Of a DNA stretch of 64,000 nt, positions 23,313 through 31,407 are shown one piece after another. Numbering within the stretch: the stretch's first letter is position 1; each line of letters opens with the position of its first letter. The DNA is from Bacillota bacterium (GTDB taxonomy: Bacteria; Bacillota; UBA5301), in NCBI GenBank assembly GCA_017656135.1, contig JACDOJ010000001.1:1-64000 (forward strand), written 5' to 3'. Under the pieces are notes generated by a model, which was not told where the DNA came from, did not search any database, and saw only the letters and a program-made list of their open reading frames with translations. The position numbers and the translations under genes were made by a program.

Positions 23313-25228
23313 TTAACTTTGCCTCCTGGAGCAATTTCCCGTTCCGGAGTAATCAGGGCCAGCTCCCCTTCACCAGATGCAGCTAAGAGCATACCCTGAG
23401 AGATTTCCCCTCTCAGTTTGGCCGGTTTCAGGTTGGCGACGATCACAATCTCCTTGCCGACCAGCTCCTCTGGCCGGTAGTGCTCGGCAATCCCGGCAAT
23501 AATCTGCCGCTCTTCCGGCCCCACCTGAACCTGGAGTTTGAGCAGACGGTCGGCGTTGGGATGAGGTTCGGCTTTGATAATCTTGGCCACCCTGAGATCA
23601 AGTTTAGCGAAATCATCGATGGTTATTTCCGACTTCAAATCGGAGAGAGTCTCTTTTTCTGCCACCTGGTTATCCTCCTCGGACTGGGGTTTGAGGGCAG
23701 TTTCCTCGTCAATCCTGGGAAAGAGGGGCTCTCCTTTGGTAACCCGGGTCCCAGCTGGGTAACCTCCCCAGGCCAGTTCCGAAAAACGCTGATCCTGGAC
23801 GCTGCCTTCAAGGCCCAGACGCTGCCACATCACATCCGCCGTCTCCGGCATCATCGGACCGATTAAGAGCGCCACCTGGCGCAAGACCTCAAAGAGGGTG
23901 TACATTACGGTAGCAAGCCTTTCAGGATCCTCTTTCGCCAGGGTCCAGGGGGCCGTCTCGTCAATGTACTTGTTGGCCGCTCCAATCAGACGCCAGACCT
24001 CTGCTACCCCTTGGTTGATCTCCAAGTTGTCCATGTGCTTGCGGTAATTGGCTCCGACCTCCTCGGCCAGTTTCTTAAGCTGTTCATCCAGCTCCTGGTA
24101 GGGGCCTGGAGCCGGAACCTCCAGCTGGTAATATTTCTGTAACATCGCCGTAGACCGGTGGAGGAGGTTGCCCAAGTCATTGGCGAGGTCGGAGTTAATT
24201 CGCTTGATCAGCGCCGCCCGGGAGAAGTTGCCATCTGTACCGAAAGAGATCTCCCGAAGCAGGAAGTACCGGATGGCATCAGCCCCGAATTCCGCGATGA
24301 GCTCGATGGGGTCCACAACGTTCCCTTTGGATTTGGACATTTTGTCCCCTTCCAAAATCAGCCAGCCATGACCAAAGACCGTCTTCGGTAAGGGGAGATC
24401 CAAGGCCATGAGCATGATAGGCCAGATGATGGTATGGAAACGCATGATCTCCTTGCCGACAAGGTGCAAATCAGCGGGCCAAAACTTAGCAAACCGCTCC
24501 TCATCCTGGAGGTAGCCGGCTGAAGTCAAGTAGTTAGAGAGAGCATCGAACCAGACGTAAATCACATGCCCCTCGTCTATGGGAACCGGAATACCCCAGT
24601 CAAAGGTGGTCCTGGAAATACACAGGTCCTCCAGGCCGCTTTTGATGAAAGAAACCATCTCGTTTTTCCGGGACTCGGGCCTGATGAACTCCGGGTGCTC
24701 TTCGATGTACTCCAGCAAACGGTCGGCGTACTTGGACATCTTGAAGAAGTAGGATTCTTCCTTGGTCAGCTCCACCGGCCGCCCGCAATCCGGACACTTT
24801 CCGTCCACCAGCTGCCTCTCCAGCCAGAAGGTTTCACAAGGAGTGCAGTACCATCCCTCGTACTCGCTCTTGTAGATATCGCCCTTTTCGTAGATTTTTT
24901 TGAAGATGGCTTGCACCACTTTGATGTGCCGATCTTCAGTGGTACGGATGAAGTCATCATAGGAGATGTTCAACTTCTCCCAGAGCACCTTGAAGCTCTC
25001 CACGATGGGGTCAACATACTCCAGGGGAGTGACCCCTTTTTCTCTGGCCTTGCGCTCAATTTTTTGTCCGTGCTCATCTGAGCCGGTCATGAAAAGAACC
25101 TCATAACCGCTCATCCGCCGATAGCGAGCGATAGTATCAGCTATTGTCGTGGTATAGGAATGGCCGATATGCAGCTTGTCGCTGGGATAATAAATAGGTG
25201 TACTGATACAGTAAGTCTTGCCGGGCAT
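23309..25228 (-). CDS. metG: methionyl-tRNA synthetase
   Basis: Charges tRNA-Met. About 639 residues: HIGHSYTT (class I HIGH), a CTPC...CPDC zinc knuckle, GDKMSKSKGN (KMSKS), an anticodon-binding helical domain and a C-terminal EMAP/Trbp111-type tRNA-binding domain from about residue 540 (DFAKLDLRVAKIIKAEPHPN). The ORF track starts at TTG (25234), but ATG at 25228 lies 7 nt after AGGAGG. Confidence 0.97.
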   Translation of the reverse strand: MPGKTYCISTPIYYPSDKLHIGHSYTTTIADTIARYRRMSGYEVLFMTGSDEHGQKIERKAREKGVTPLEYVDPIVESFKVLWEKLNISYDDFIRTTEDRHIKVVQAIFKKIYEKGDIYKSEYEGWYCTPCETFWLERQLVDGKCPDCGRPVELTKEESYFFKMSKYADRLLEYIEEHPEFIRPESRKNEMVSFIKSGLEDLCISRTTFDWGIPVPIDEGHVIYVWFDALSNYLTSAGYLQDEERFAKFWPADLHLVGKEIMRFHTIIWPIMLMALDLPLPKTVFGHGWLILEGDKMSKSKGNVVDPIELIAEFGADAIRYFLLREISFGTDGNFSRAALIKRINSDLANDLGNLLHRSTAMLQKYYQLEVPAPGPYQELDEQLKKLAEEVGANYRKHMDNLEINQGVAEVWRLIGAANKYIDETAPWTLAKEDPERLATVMYTLFEVLRQVALLIGPMMPETADVMWQRLGLEGSVQDQRFSELAWGGYPAGTRVTKGEPLFPRIDEETALKPQSEEDNQVAEKETLSDLKSEITIDDFAKLDLRVAKIIKAEPHPNADRLLKLQVQVGPEERQIIAGIAEHYRPEELVGKEIVIVANLKPAKLRGEISQGMLLAASGEGELALITPEREIAPGGKVK

Positions 25229-25230
25229 AC

Positions 25231-25731
25231 TCAAACCTCCTTATTTCTCCTGCGCCGGAACCAGCTATAAAAAGCACCGGATGCCAAGGTCAGAAACCAG
25301 AAAACCAGCAGCTTATTGAGGTAGCCTCCGCTGCCAAACCGGAAGTAGCCGTAGAGCCTGGCACCCCAGAAGTCATACCAAGTGACCAAAAGGGCCAAAC
25401 CTAACTGGCTGAGGACCCGTTGAATCTTGTTCCCCTGAAGGTAGTGCTGGATGAGGGCTGCCCCGGAACCGAAAAAGACAGCAACAGCCACCAGGACATC
25501 AATAGGTACTCCTACCAGAGAGAAATCGGTGACGGTATACTCCCACAGTCCCTGGGCCCGGGCAGCTATCTCCAAAACCACACGCAAACCTAAGAAAACC
25601 AGACCTGAGAACCAAATGCCTTTCTTCTCCTCAGAAGAAAGTCTGGCCTGTCTCAGCAATAAATACACTACCAATACGCTCACAATCAGGGTTCTGACCC
25701 TGAAACCAACGAAACCGGAGAGCCAGTACAT
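25231..25731 (-). CDS. hypothetical membrane protein
   Basis: 166 residues with about four or five hydrophobic helices, a basic C-terminus (SWFRRRRNKEV) and aromatic-rich loops (TWYDFWGARLYGYFRFG). I do not recognise a family. It ends just before metG; the metG ribosome-binding site overlaps its last codons, so the two are probably cotranscribed and coupled. Confidence 0.7.
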   Translation of the reverse strand: MYWLSGFVGFRVRTLIVSVLVVYLLLRQARLSSEEKKGIWFSGLVFLGLRVVLEIAARAQGLWEYTVTDFSLVGVPIDVLVAVAVFFGSGAALIQHYLQGNKIQRVLSQLGLALLVTWYDFWGARLYGYFRFGSGGYLNKLLVFWFLTLASGAFYSWFRRRRNKEV

Positions 25732-25756
25732 CGCCGCCTACCTCCTTGGGTTGGCC

Positions 25757-27064
25757 TTACTTGGATTCCACCTCTGTCAAGGCCGCATCCAACTGGTCAA
25801 TCATTTGATCAATATCGTCTTCAGTGATCACCAGCGGGGGCTGGAAGGCCAAGACATTACGGTCGATTCCGTTCTTACCAATTAATACGCCGTGGTCCTT
25901 CATGTACTCGAGGACCAGGTCGGTCTCTTCGATAGCCGGAACCTTGGCCGGGTCATTTTTATCCTTAACCAGCTCTGCCCCTTGCATCAAGCCTAAACCG
26001 CGAACATCGCCGATGAGCCGGTGTTTCTCGGCCAGCTCTTCCAGACGTTCCCGGAGATAGACTCCAAGTCTCGCTGCTCTCTTTGGCAAATCCTCTTTTT
26101 CAATGTAATCCAAAACAGCCAGGCCGGCGGTGGCTGAAACCGGGTTTCCACCTAAAGTGGAGGCTCCCGGCCGGGTATAGCTCATGGCAATCTCATCAGT
26201 GGTGATGAAGGCGCCAATGGGGGTACCGTTACCCAAGGCCTTGGCCACAGTCATGATATCAGGTTCCACATCCCAGTTTTCAATACCGAACATCTTGCCG
26301 GTCCGGCCAAAGCCCGTCTGAACCTCGTCGATAATCAAGAGGATGTCGTACTTCTCCAAAATGGCCTTGACCTTCTCGAAGTAACCTGGCGGCGGGGTGA
26401 TGATTCCGCCGTTGCCTTGAATAGGCTCGGCGAACATGGCCGCAACGTTTTTGGAGGTCTGGGTGAGAATAGCTCGCTCCACGGCATCAGCGCACTTAAG
26501 GTCACACTCAGGGTAGGAAGCCCCGTATGGGCAGCGGTAACAGTAGGCATTGGGAACGAAAGTAATACCGCCTACCGGTGTCGGCTCGGTGCGCCACATG
26601 GAGAGGCCGGTGAGGCTCATGCCTAGCATGGTTCTGCCATGGAGGGCGTGGTGCAAAGCCAGAAACTCATATTTATTATTCTGGTGTAGTTTGGCTAAAA
26701 GAGCCGCGCCTTCGTTGGCCTCAGACCCACTGGCACAGAAAAAGGTACGTTTGAGTTTACCAGGGGTGACCTCCGCCAGCCGCTCGGCCAAATCGACGAT
26801 GGGCTGGGTCAGATAGATGGTGGTGGTGTGCTGCAGGGTTTGAACCTGCTCAGCCACGGGGCCGCTTATCGCTGGGTTGCAATGCCCGCAGTTGACCACC
26901 GAGACCCCGGCAAAAAAGTCCAGATACTCCCGGCCTTCAGAGTCGTACAGGTATTGCATGCTCCCTTTAACCAGCTGCATAGGTCGAGAGTAAAAGTGAT
27001 AGACACAAGGGATCAAATACTCCTGCTTCTTCCGTAAAATTTCCTCAGGGCCAATATAACTCAA
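25757..27064 (-). CDS. class III PLP-dependent aminotransferase
   Basis: 435 residues, fold type I class III. Features: GREYLDFFAGVSVVNCGHCNP, ASGSEANEGA, HHALHGRT, LLIIDEVQTGFGRTG and the PLP lysine in MTVAKALGNGTPIGAF. It resembles alanine-glyoxylate (AGXT2-like) and 4-aminobutyrate transaminases; substrate not decidable. A CYRCPYGASYPECDLKC insertion is cysteine-rich. TTG start, 8 nt after AAGGAGG. Confidence 0.9.
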   Translation of the reverse strand: MSYIGPEEILRKKQEYLIPCVYHFYSRPMQLVKGSMQYLYDSEGREYLDFFAGVSVVNCGHCNPAISGPVAEQVQTLQHTTTIYLTQPIVDLAERLAEVTPGKLKRTFFCASGSEANEGAALLAKLHQNNKYEFLALHHALHGRTMLGMSLTGLSMWRTEPTPVGGITFVPNAYCYRCPYGASYPECDLKCADAVERAILTQTSKNVAAMFAEPIQGNGGIITPPPGYFEKVKAILEKYDILLIIDEVQTGFGRTGKMFGIENWDVEPDIMTVAKALGNGTPIGAFITTDEIAMSYTRPGASTLGGNPVSATAGLAVLDYIEKEDLPKRAARLGVYLRERLEELAEKHRLIGDVRGLGLMQGAELVKDKNDPAKVPAIEETDLVLEYMKDHGVLIGKNGIDRNVLAFQPPLVITEDDIDQMIDQLDAALTEVESK

Positions 27065-27091
27065 AACTGATTCCTCCTTATGGCCTTCTCT

Positions 27092-29080
27092 TTAACGCAA
27101 ACCCGTGATGCCCCGGGGGTAGGCTCCCAGCCCCAGGGGTTTGTGGTAACTGCCGACAAACTCTTTAGCCTGCTCCTTTAGGACTTCTGCCGATTCTCCG
27201 CTGTACAAAAGATCCAGAGCCTGGCGGTATGCCTTCACTACCTTGGAAACCACTTTCGGGGTGCTGAAAGGCAATTCCAGCCTGAATCCGGCCAAACCCA
27301 GTTTGGAGAAAGAGGCCAGGAAAGGCAAAGTGCACAGCTCATTGGCGAGCAGAATGTGGTTGCGGCAGTACTGGTCGATGACAATCTCCCGAATGCCGCC
27401 ACGGATATCTTTGAGGGCGAAACGCCGGCTGCGGCACGGTCCTGAACAGATGTCTTGCCTGGTGCCACCTTCTAACAGAGCCGCAGGTAAGCAGTGCTCC
27501 AAGACCATTGCAGTTAAGCTGCCGTGGACCAGGGCCTCCACCGGTAAAGAACTGTCGGCGGCCAGCTGTTTGACCCGGGCAAAAGAGCTCTCCGGCTCAG
27601 CAGTCACCTGGACCAAACCCTCTTCCTTCAAAAGCTCAGCGGCTTTGCTGTTGAAGATGTTGAGAGAGTAGTCGCCGTACAGGGGTAAGGTGGTTTCGGC
27701 CTTAGCCAGCTGTAAAAGGCCTGGGTTCGCCACCATCACTCCAGCCGGCTTGGTGTCCAGGCTCTCCAACCAGCGGAAGAGCATCCGGTATTCTGCCATC
27801 TCCCGGGACATGGTAATCCGGGGAGTGCTGATCACACCCGGTATGCCGCGTTCTGCCAAAAATTCCAGGGCTTTTTGGATATTTCCTCGAGACCACGTGA
27901 AATCCTTGTCTACCGGAACTTCTCCTCCAAAATAGATGCGGTCCGCCCCGGCTTCGGCAGCCAGCTTCAGCGCCTCTAAATCTCCCACCTTGACCGCCAA
28001 AGCGGGTTTTGGCTGCAGCCCTTCTTCTGCCACTTGTTTGGCAAAGGGGTCTTTTTGAACCAGCCTCTCAGTAAGCTCCATCTCCCGAACCCCGGTACTG
28101 AAAAACTGGGGCTCCCGCTCGCCGGTATAACCGATCCCTTTGGGGCCAGGGTGTTTCAGAGCGTAGCAGTTGGTGAGATCCCGGACCCTGTTCTGATAGA
28201 TCCTCTCTTTGAGGGACTTGTCCCACTTGTAGCCGGTGGGATCTTCGAGGTAAGCATCGATAGCCTGCCGGTAAGCGGAGACAATCAAGGCCAGGTACTC
28301 CGCCTCTCGCATCCGCCCTTCTATTTTGAAGGAACAGACTCCTGACTGGACCAGTTCCGGAATGTGGTCCAAAACGTACATGTCGCCAAGGGCCAAGAAA
28401 TACGGGCCGTCTGCCTTGGTCTCCAGGACCTCGCCGCTTCTGGCGTCGACAAATTCATAAGCCCAGCGGCAAGGCTTCATACACCGGCCCCGGTTGGAGC
28501 TCTGGCCGAAGAGGAGACCGCTGGCATAACACTGGCCGCTCTGGGCAATGCACATGTCACCGTGGATGAAGTATTCCATCTCCAGTCCCGACTCATCCCG
28601 CAAGCGGCGAATCTCCGCAAAAGGAATCTCCCTGTTCAAAACAACCCTGGTGACCCCGTATTTCTTCAAGAACTGCAGGGTCTCCAAGTTGTGAGTGTTC
28701 ATCATCACACTAGCGTGCAGTGGCACGGTAAGTCCCAAGTCTCTGGCGAGCTTGAGGACCCCTAAGTCCTGAATAATCAGGGAGTCCGGCCCAATCTCAT
28801 TCAAATATAGGAGGTAATCCTTGAGCTCTGCCAGCTCTTCATCGCTCTGGAGGTTATTCATGGTCACGTAGACCTTTACCCCTCGGGAGTGGGCATACTC
28901 GATGGCTTCTTTGAGGCTCTCGTCGGTGAAGTTATAGTCGTCCCGGAACATCCGCATATTGAACTTCTTGCCCCCGAGGTAGACGGCATCAGCCCCAGCG
29001 GCTATCACAGCCTCCAAGACATCCCATCTCCCTACAGGAGCCAATAACTCCAATTCCAGGTCTTCTAAGTGTAGTGTCAA
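27092..29080 (-). CDS. U32 family peptidase / RlhA-like protein
   Basis: 662 residues of the U32 family, a TIM-barrel group now known to include rRNA (RlhA) and tRNA (TrhP) hydroxylation proteins as well as presumed collagenases. ELLAPVGRWDVLEAVIAAGADAVYLG opens it; the cysteine cluster GQCYASGLLFGQ...GRCMKPCRW matches the iron-sulfur site of RlhA-type members. The second half repeats the barrel theme (GSLTAMVLEHC, CSGPCRSRRFAL). Protease activity is doubtful; a role in rRNA or tRNA hydroxylation is more likely. Confidence 0.85.
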   Translation of the reverse strand: MTLHLEDLELELLAPVGRWDVLEAVIAAGADAVYLGGKKFNMRMFRDDYNFTDESLKEAIEYAHSRGVKVYVTMNNLQSDEELAELKDYLLYLNEIGPDSLIIQDLGVLKLARDLGLTVPLHASVMMNTHNLETLQFLKKYGVTRVVLNREIPFAEIRRLRDESGLEMEYFIHGDMCIAQSGQCYASGLLFGQSSNRGRCMKPCRWAYEFVDARSGEVLETKADGPYFLALGDMYVLDHIPELVQSGVCSFKIEGRMREAEYLALIVSAYRQAIDAYLEDPTGYKWDKSLKERIYQNRVRDLTNCYALKHPGPKGIGYTGEREPQFFSTGVREMELTERLVQKDPFAKQVAEEGLQPKPALAVKVGDLEALKLAAEAGADRIYFGGEVPVDKDFTWSRGNIQKALEFLAERGIPGVISTPRITMSREMAEYRMLFRWLESLDTKPAGVMVANPGLLQLAKAETTLPLYGDYSLNIFNSKAAELLKEEGLVQVTAEPESSFARVKQLAADSSLPVEALVHGSLTAMVLEHCLPAALLEGGTRQDICSGPCRSRRFALKDIRGGIREIVIDQYCRNHILLANELCTLPFLASFSKLGLAGFRLELPFSTPKVVSKVVKAYRQALDLLYSGESAEVLKEQAKEFVGSYHKPLGLGAYPRGITGLR

Positions 29081-29107
29081 AGTCCTTACCTCTCTTTATA
29101 GTGAAAT

Positions 29108-29986
29108 TTAGGAATTGATAATCTCGACGTCCTTCAAGCCTGAAGTCTCGACCCCGACCTTTTCGGCCACCCTTTGGTTGATGAAGACTTTCGTCTTTTT
29201 GGGCCTACCAATGGGGATCTCCCCAGGATCTCGGCCTTGTAGTATCTGAGCTGCTATCTCCCCTACCTGAACCCCTAACTCATAGTGGAGGGAATCCACA
29301 CAACAAAGGGCCCCTTCGCGGACCGTATGGGCATTTGGCCCACACAAGGGAAGTTTCTCACGGTAGCAGTACTCCGCCAGTGGCCGGAAGTTGTCCTCAA
29401 TCATCCGGCAAATAGGCACATACACGAACTGGCTGCCTTCCAGCATCGGCAATTCTCCCAACATATTGGGGTCGTGAACCTTCAGGGGAAGTATCTCGAT
29501 CCCCCTTGCCTCAGCCTCTTTTCCCAAATCCGCCAGTTCCAAAGGAGCGTTGGGATCATCAGGGTCATAAGGCACAGCCACCTTGCCCAAACCCGGCCGG
29601 AGAGCCTGCAAAAGATCAAGCTTTAGAGCAACATCCACCTTGCCGCTGACCCCGGCCAAGTGGTTTCCTGATCCTTGCCAGCTGGCAACAAGTCCGGCTG
29701 CCAGAGGATCATAAACCGGGGCAAAGACCACCGGAATCCCGTAAAACTCAGTCGCTTCCTTGGCAAACTTGGCTGCCGGCGTGGTGCAGGCGAAAATCAA
29801 ATCCACCCCGGATGCCACCAAATCATCTGCTTCCTGGCCAAAAGAAGGTACGTTTTCTTGGACATTCCGATAATCAATTTCAATTTCTTCCGAGTCTAGG
29901 CCGGCCTTTTTGAGCCCGGCCAGGAAACCCTCCACGGTATCATCAAGTTCTTTTTTGAGCTGCAAAATTCCTATATGAAAAGACAT
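29108..29986 (-). CDS. ABC-transporter-type substrate-binding protein without signal peptide
   Basis: About 292 residues of the ABC_sub_bind (TrpX-like) family: HIGILQLKKELDDTVEGF, DLIFACTTPAAKFAKEA, GIPVVFAPVYDPLAAGLV, SGKVDVALKLDLLQ. Unlike secreted members it has no hydrophobic signal or lipobox; the family fold starts right after the initiator. No permease or ATPase gene is adjacent. A cytosolic ligand sensor is possible. The ATG at 29986 has GGAGGG 7 nt upstream and is preferred over 30010. Confidence 0.8.
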   Translation of the reverse strand: MSFHIGILQLKKELDDTVEGFLAGLKKAGLDSEEIEIDYRNVQENVPSFGQEADDLVASGVDLIFACTTPAAKFAKEATEFYGIPVVFAPVYDPLAAGLVASWQGSGNHLAGVSGKVDVALKLDLLQALRPGLGKVAVPYDPDDPNAPLELADLGKEAEARGIEILPLKVHDPNMLGELPMLEGSQFVYVPICRMIEDNFRPLAEYCYREKLPLCGPNAHTVREGALCCVDSLHYELGVQVGEIAAQILQGRDPGEIPIGRPKKTKVFINQRVAEKVGVETSGLKDVEIINS

Positions 29987-30067
29987 CACAGACCCTCCAG
30001 ATTCAGCCAATGGTAATCCACAGGCATTATATCAAAATATGGTTATTGGAAAAAGGACATTTGCCCT

Positions 30068-30096
30068 TTGACTTTAAATGGAAGTTACGGTACAAT
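30068..30096 (+). promoter_or_regulatory. sigma-A promoter of abrB
   Basis: TTGACT, 17-bp spacer, TACAAT, about 59 bp before the abrB ATG. Strong match to the vegetative consensus; AAAGGAG follows before the coding start. Confidence 0.8.
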
Positions 30097-30154
30097 CTTC
30101 CTGTAGAATTTTGCAGGATAATCTATTATACGAAAGGAGTTGCTTACAATTACA

Positions 30155-30400
30155 ATGAAGTCCACAGGAATCGTTCGCAAGGTAGACGAGCTAGGACGAG
30201 TCGTTATCCCCATTGAATTACGTCGCACTCTCAACATCGCAGAGCGCGACTCCTTGGAGATTTACGTTGACGGCGAGCAAATCATTTTGAAGAAGTACGA
30301 GCCAGCCTGCATCTTCTGTGGTAACGCCAAAGATGTGCGTACCTTCAAAGACAAAATGATTTGCCCAGACTGCCTGAACCTGATGAAAGAGGTTTCCTAA
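30155..30400 (+). CDS. abrB: AbrB family transition-state regulator with C-terminal zinc-binding motif
   Basis: 81 residues. Residues 1-50 are the AbrB swapped-hairpin DNA-binding domain (MKSTGIVRKVDELGRVVIPI, LRRTLNIAERDSLEIYVD), close to B. subtilis AbrB. The C-terminal half differs: CIFC and CPDC about 20 residues apart form a probable zinc ribbon, seen in clostridial members. The ORF track begins at a TTG five codons upstream; the ATG fits the family start. Own promoter; terminator just after. It may govern stationary-phase and sporulation genes. Confidence 0.93.
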   Translation: MKSTGIVRKVDELGRVVIPIELRRTLNIAERDSLEIYVDGEQIILKKYEPACIFCGNAKDVRTFKDKMICPDCLNLMKEVS

Positions 30401-30422
30401 CCAACTGAAACCTTGCTAAAAG

Positions 30423-30452
30423 AGCCGTGGTTTGAAAAGCCACGGCTTTTTA
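30423..30452 (+). terminator. bidirectional terminator between abrB and rsmI
   Basis: AGCCGTGG and CCACGGCT form an 8-bp stem with a 9-nt loop, followed by TTTTT on the plus strand and by CTTTT on the minus strand. It can end both converging transcripts. Confidence 0.88.
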
Positions 30453-30453
30453 G

Positions 30454-31302
30454 TTACTTATCCAGCTCAGTGGCTATCCTGTAGGCAATGTTCTTGCGGA
30501 TGCCCGTCTCCTCGATTACTATTCGCACCGCATCCTTGACACTGTTTCCTTCAGCCAGCAACTCCTCCAACCTTCCCCTGACCAGGTCACAATCTACCGG
30601 AACCTCCCCGGGTTCAGCTTGGGCCGCACCGGCTAAAACCAGAGTTAGCTCCCCCTTGACCCCTTTCTCCGTGAAGTAGCTCAAGGCATCCTTAACCGTT
30701 CCCCGCCAGACCTCTTCGTGCTGCTTGGTCAGCTCCCGACAGACGGCTATCGGCCGGTCCGGAATCAGCTCCGCCAGGTCTTCCAGAGTGCTTAGCAAGC
30801 GATGCGGAGCCTCATAAAAAACGAGGGTGTGTTCTTCTTTTACCAACTTCTGCAAGTACTTGACCCGTTCCTTGCGAACTCTAGGCAGAAACCCTTCAAA
30901 GGCAAATCGCTCCATGGGCAGGCCGGAAAGAGCTAAAGCAGTGGTAACTGCCGACGGCCCGGGAATAACTTGGATAGGGTATCCCTCCTTGAGGACGTAG
31001 TCGATCAAATAACCTCCGGGATCTGAAATGCCGGGCATACCGGCATCAGAGACCAGAGCCACATCCTTTCCGTCCTCCAGTTTCTTAATGATTATGGGGC
31101 TTTTACGCCTCTCATTGTGTTCGTGCAGGCTGGTGACAGGGGTTCCGATATCATAGTAGTTTAGAAGCTTCCTGGTGTGCCGGGTGTCCTCTGCCGCGAT
31201 CAAATCGACTTGTTTGAGCACCTCCAGACAACGTAGGGAAATATCCTTCAGGTTTCCTATGGGAGTGGCACAGACGTATAGACAACCGTGAGAATCGCTC
31301 AT
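30454..31302 (-). CDS. rsmI: 16S rRNA (cytidine1402-2'-O)-methyltransferase
   Basis: 282 residues, tetrapyrrole-methylase-like fold: LYVCATPIGNLKDISLR, AAEDTRHTRKLLNYY, LVSDAGMPGISDPG, VIPGPSAVTTALALSGLP. It methylates C1402 in the ribosomal decoding centre using AdoMet. In B. subtilis the gene (yabC) also sits beside abrB. Divergent from the Mur ligase gene. Confidence 0.95.
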   Translation of the reverse strand: MSDSHGCLYVCATPIGNLKDISLRCLEVLKQVDLIAAEDTRHTRKLLNYYDIGTPVTSLHEHNERRKSPIIIKKLEDGKDVALVSDAGMPGISDPGGYLIDYVLKEGYPIQVIPGPSAVTTALALSGLPMERFAFEGFLPRVRKERVKYLQKLVKEEHTLVFYEAPHRLLSTLEDLAELIPDRPIAVCRELTKQHEEVWRGTVKDALSYFTEKGVKGELTLVLAGAAQAEPGEVPVDCDLVRGRLEELLAEGNSVKDAVRIVIEETGIRKNIAYRIATELDK

Positions 31303-31407
31303 TTTCGGTCTCCTTTCCCTTTTGGAGCCACATTTGGCTAAATGTATAAATCCCAGCTTGATGGCAAAAAATTCTTACTGCCCGCAAAAAGGCAGAAGGT
31401 GGAACCT

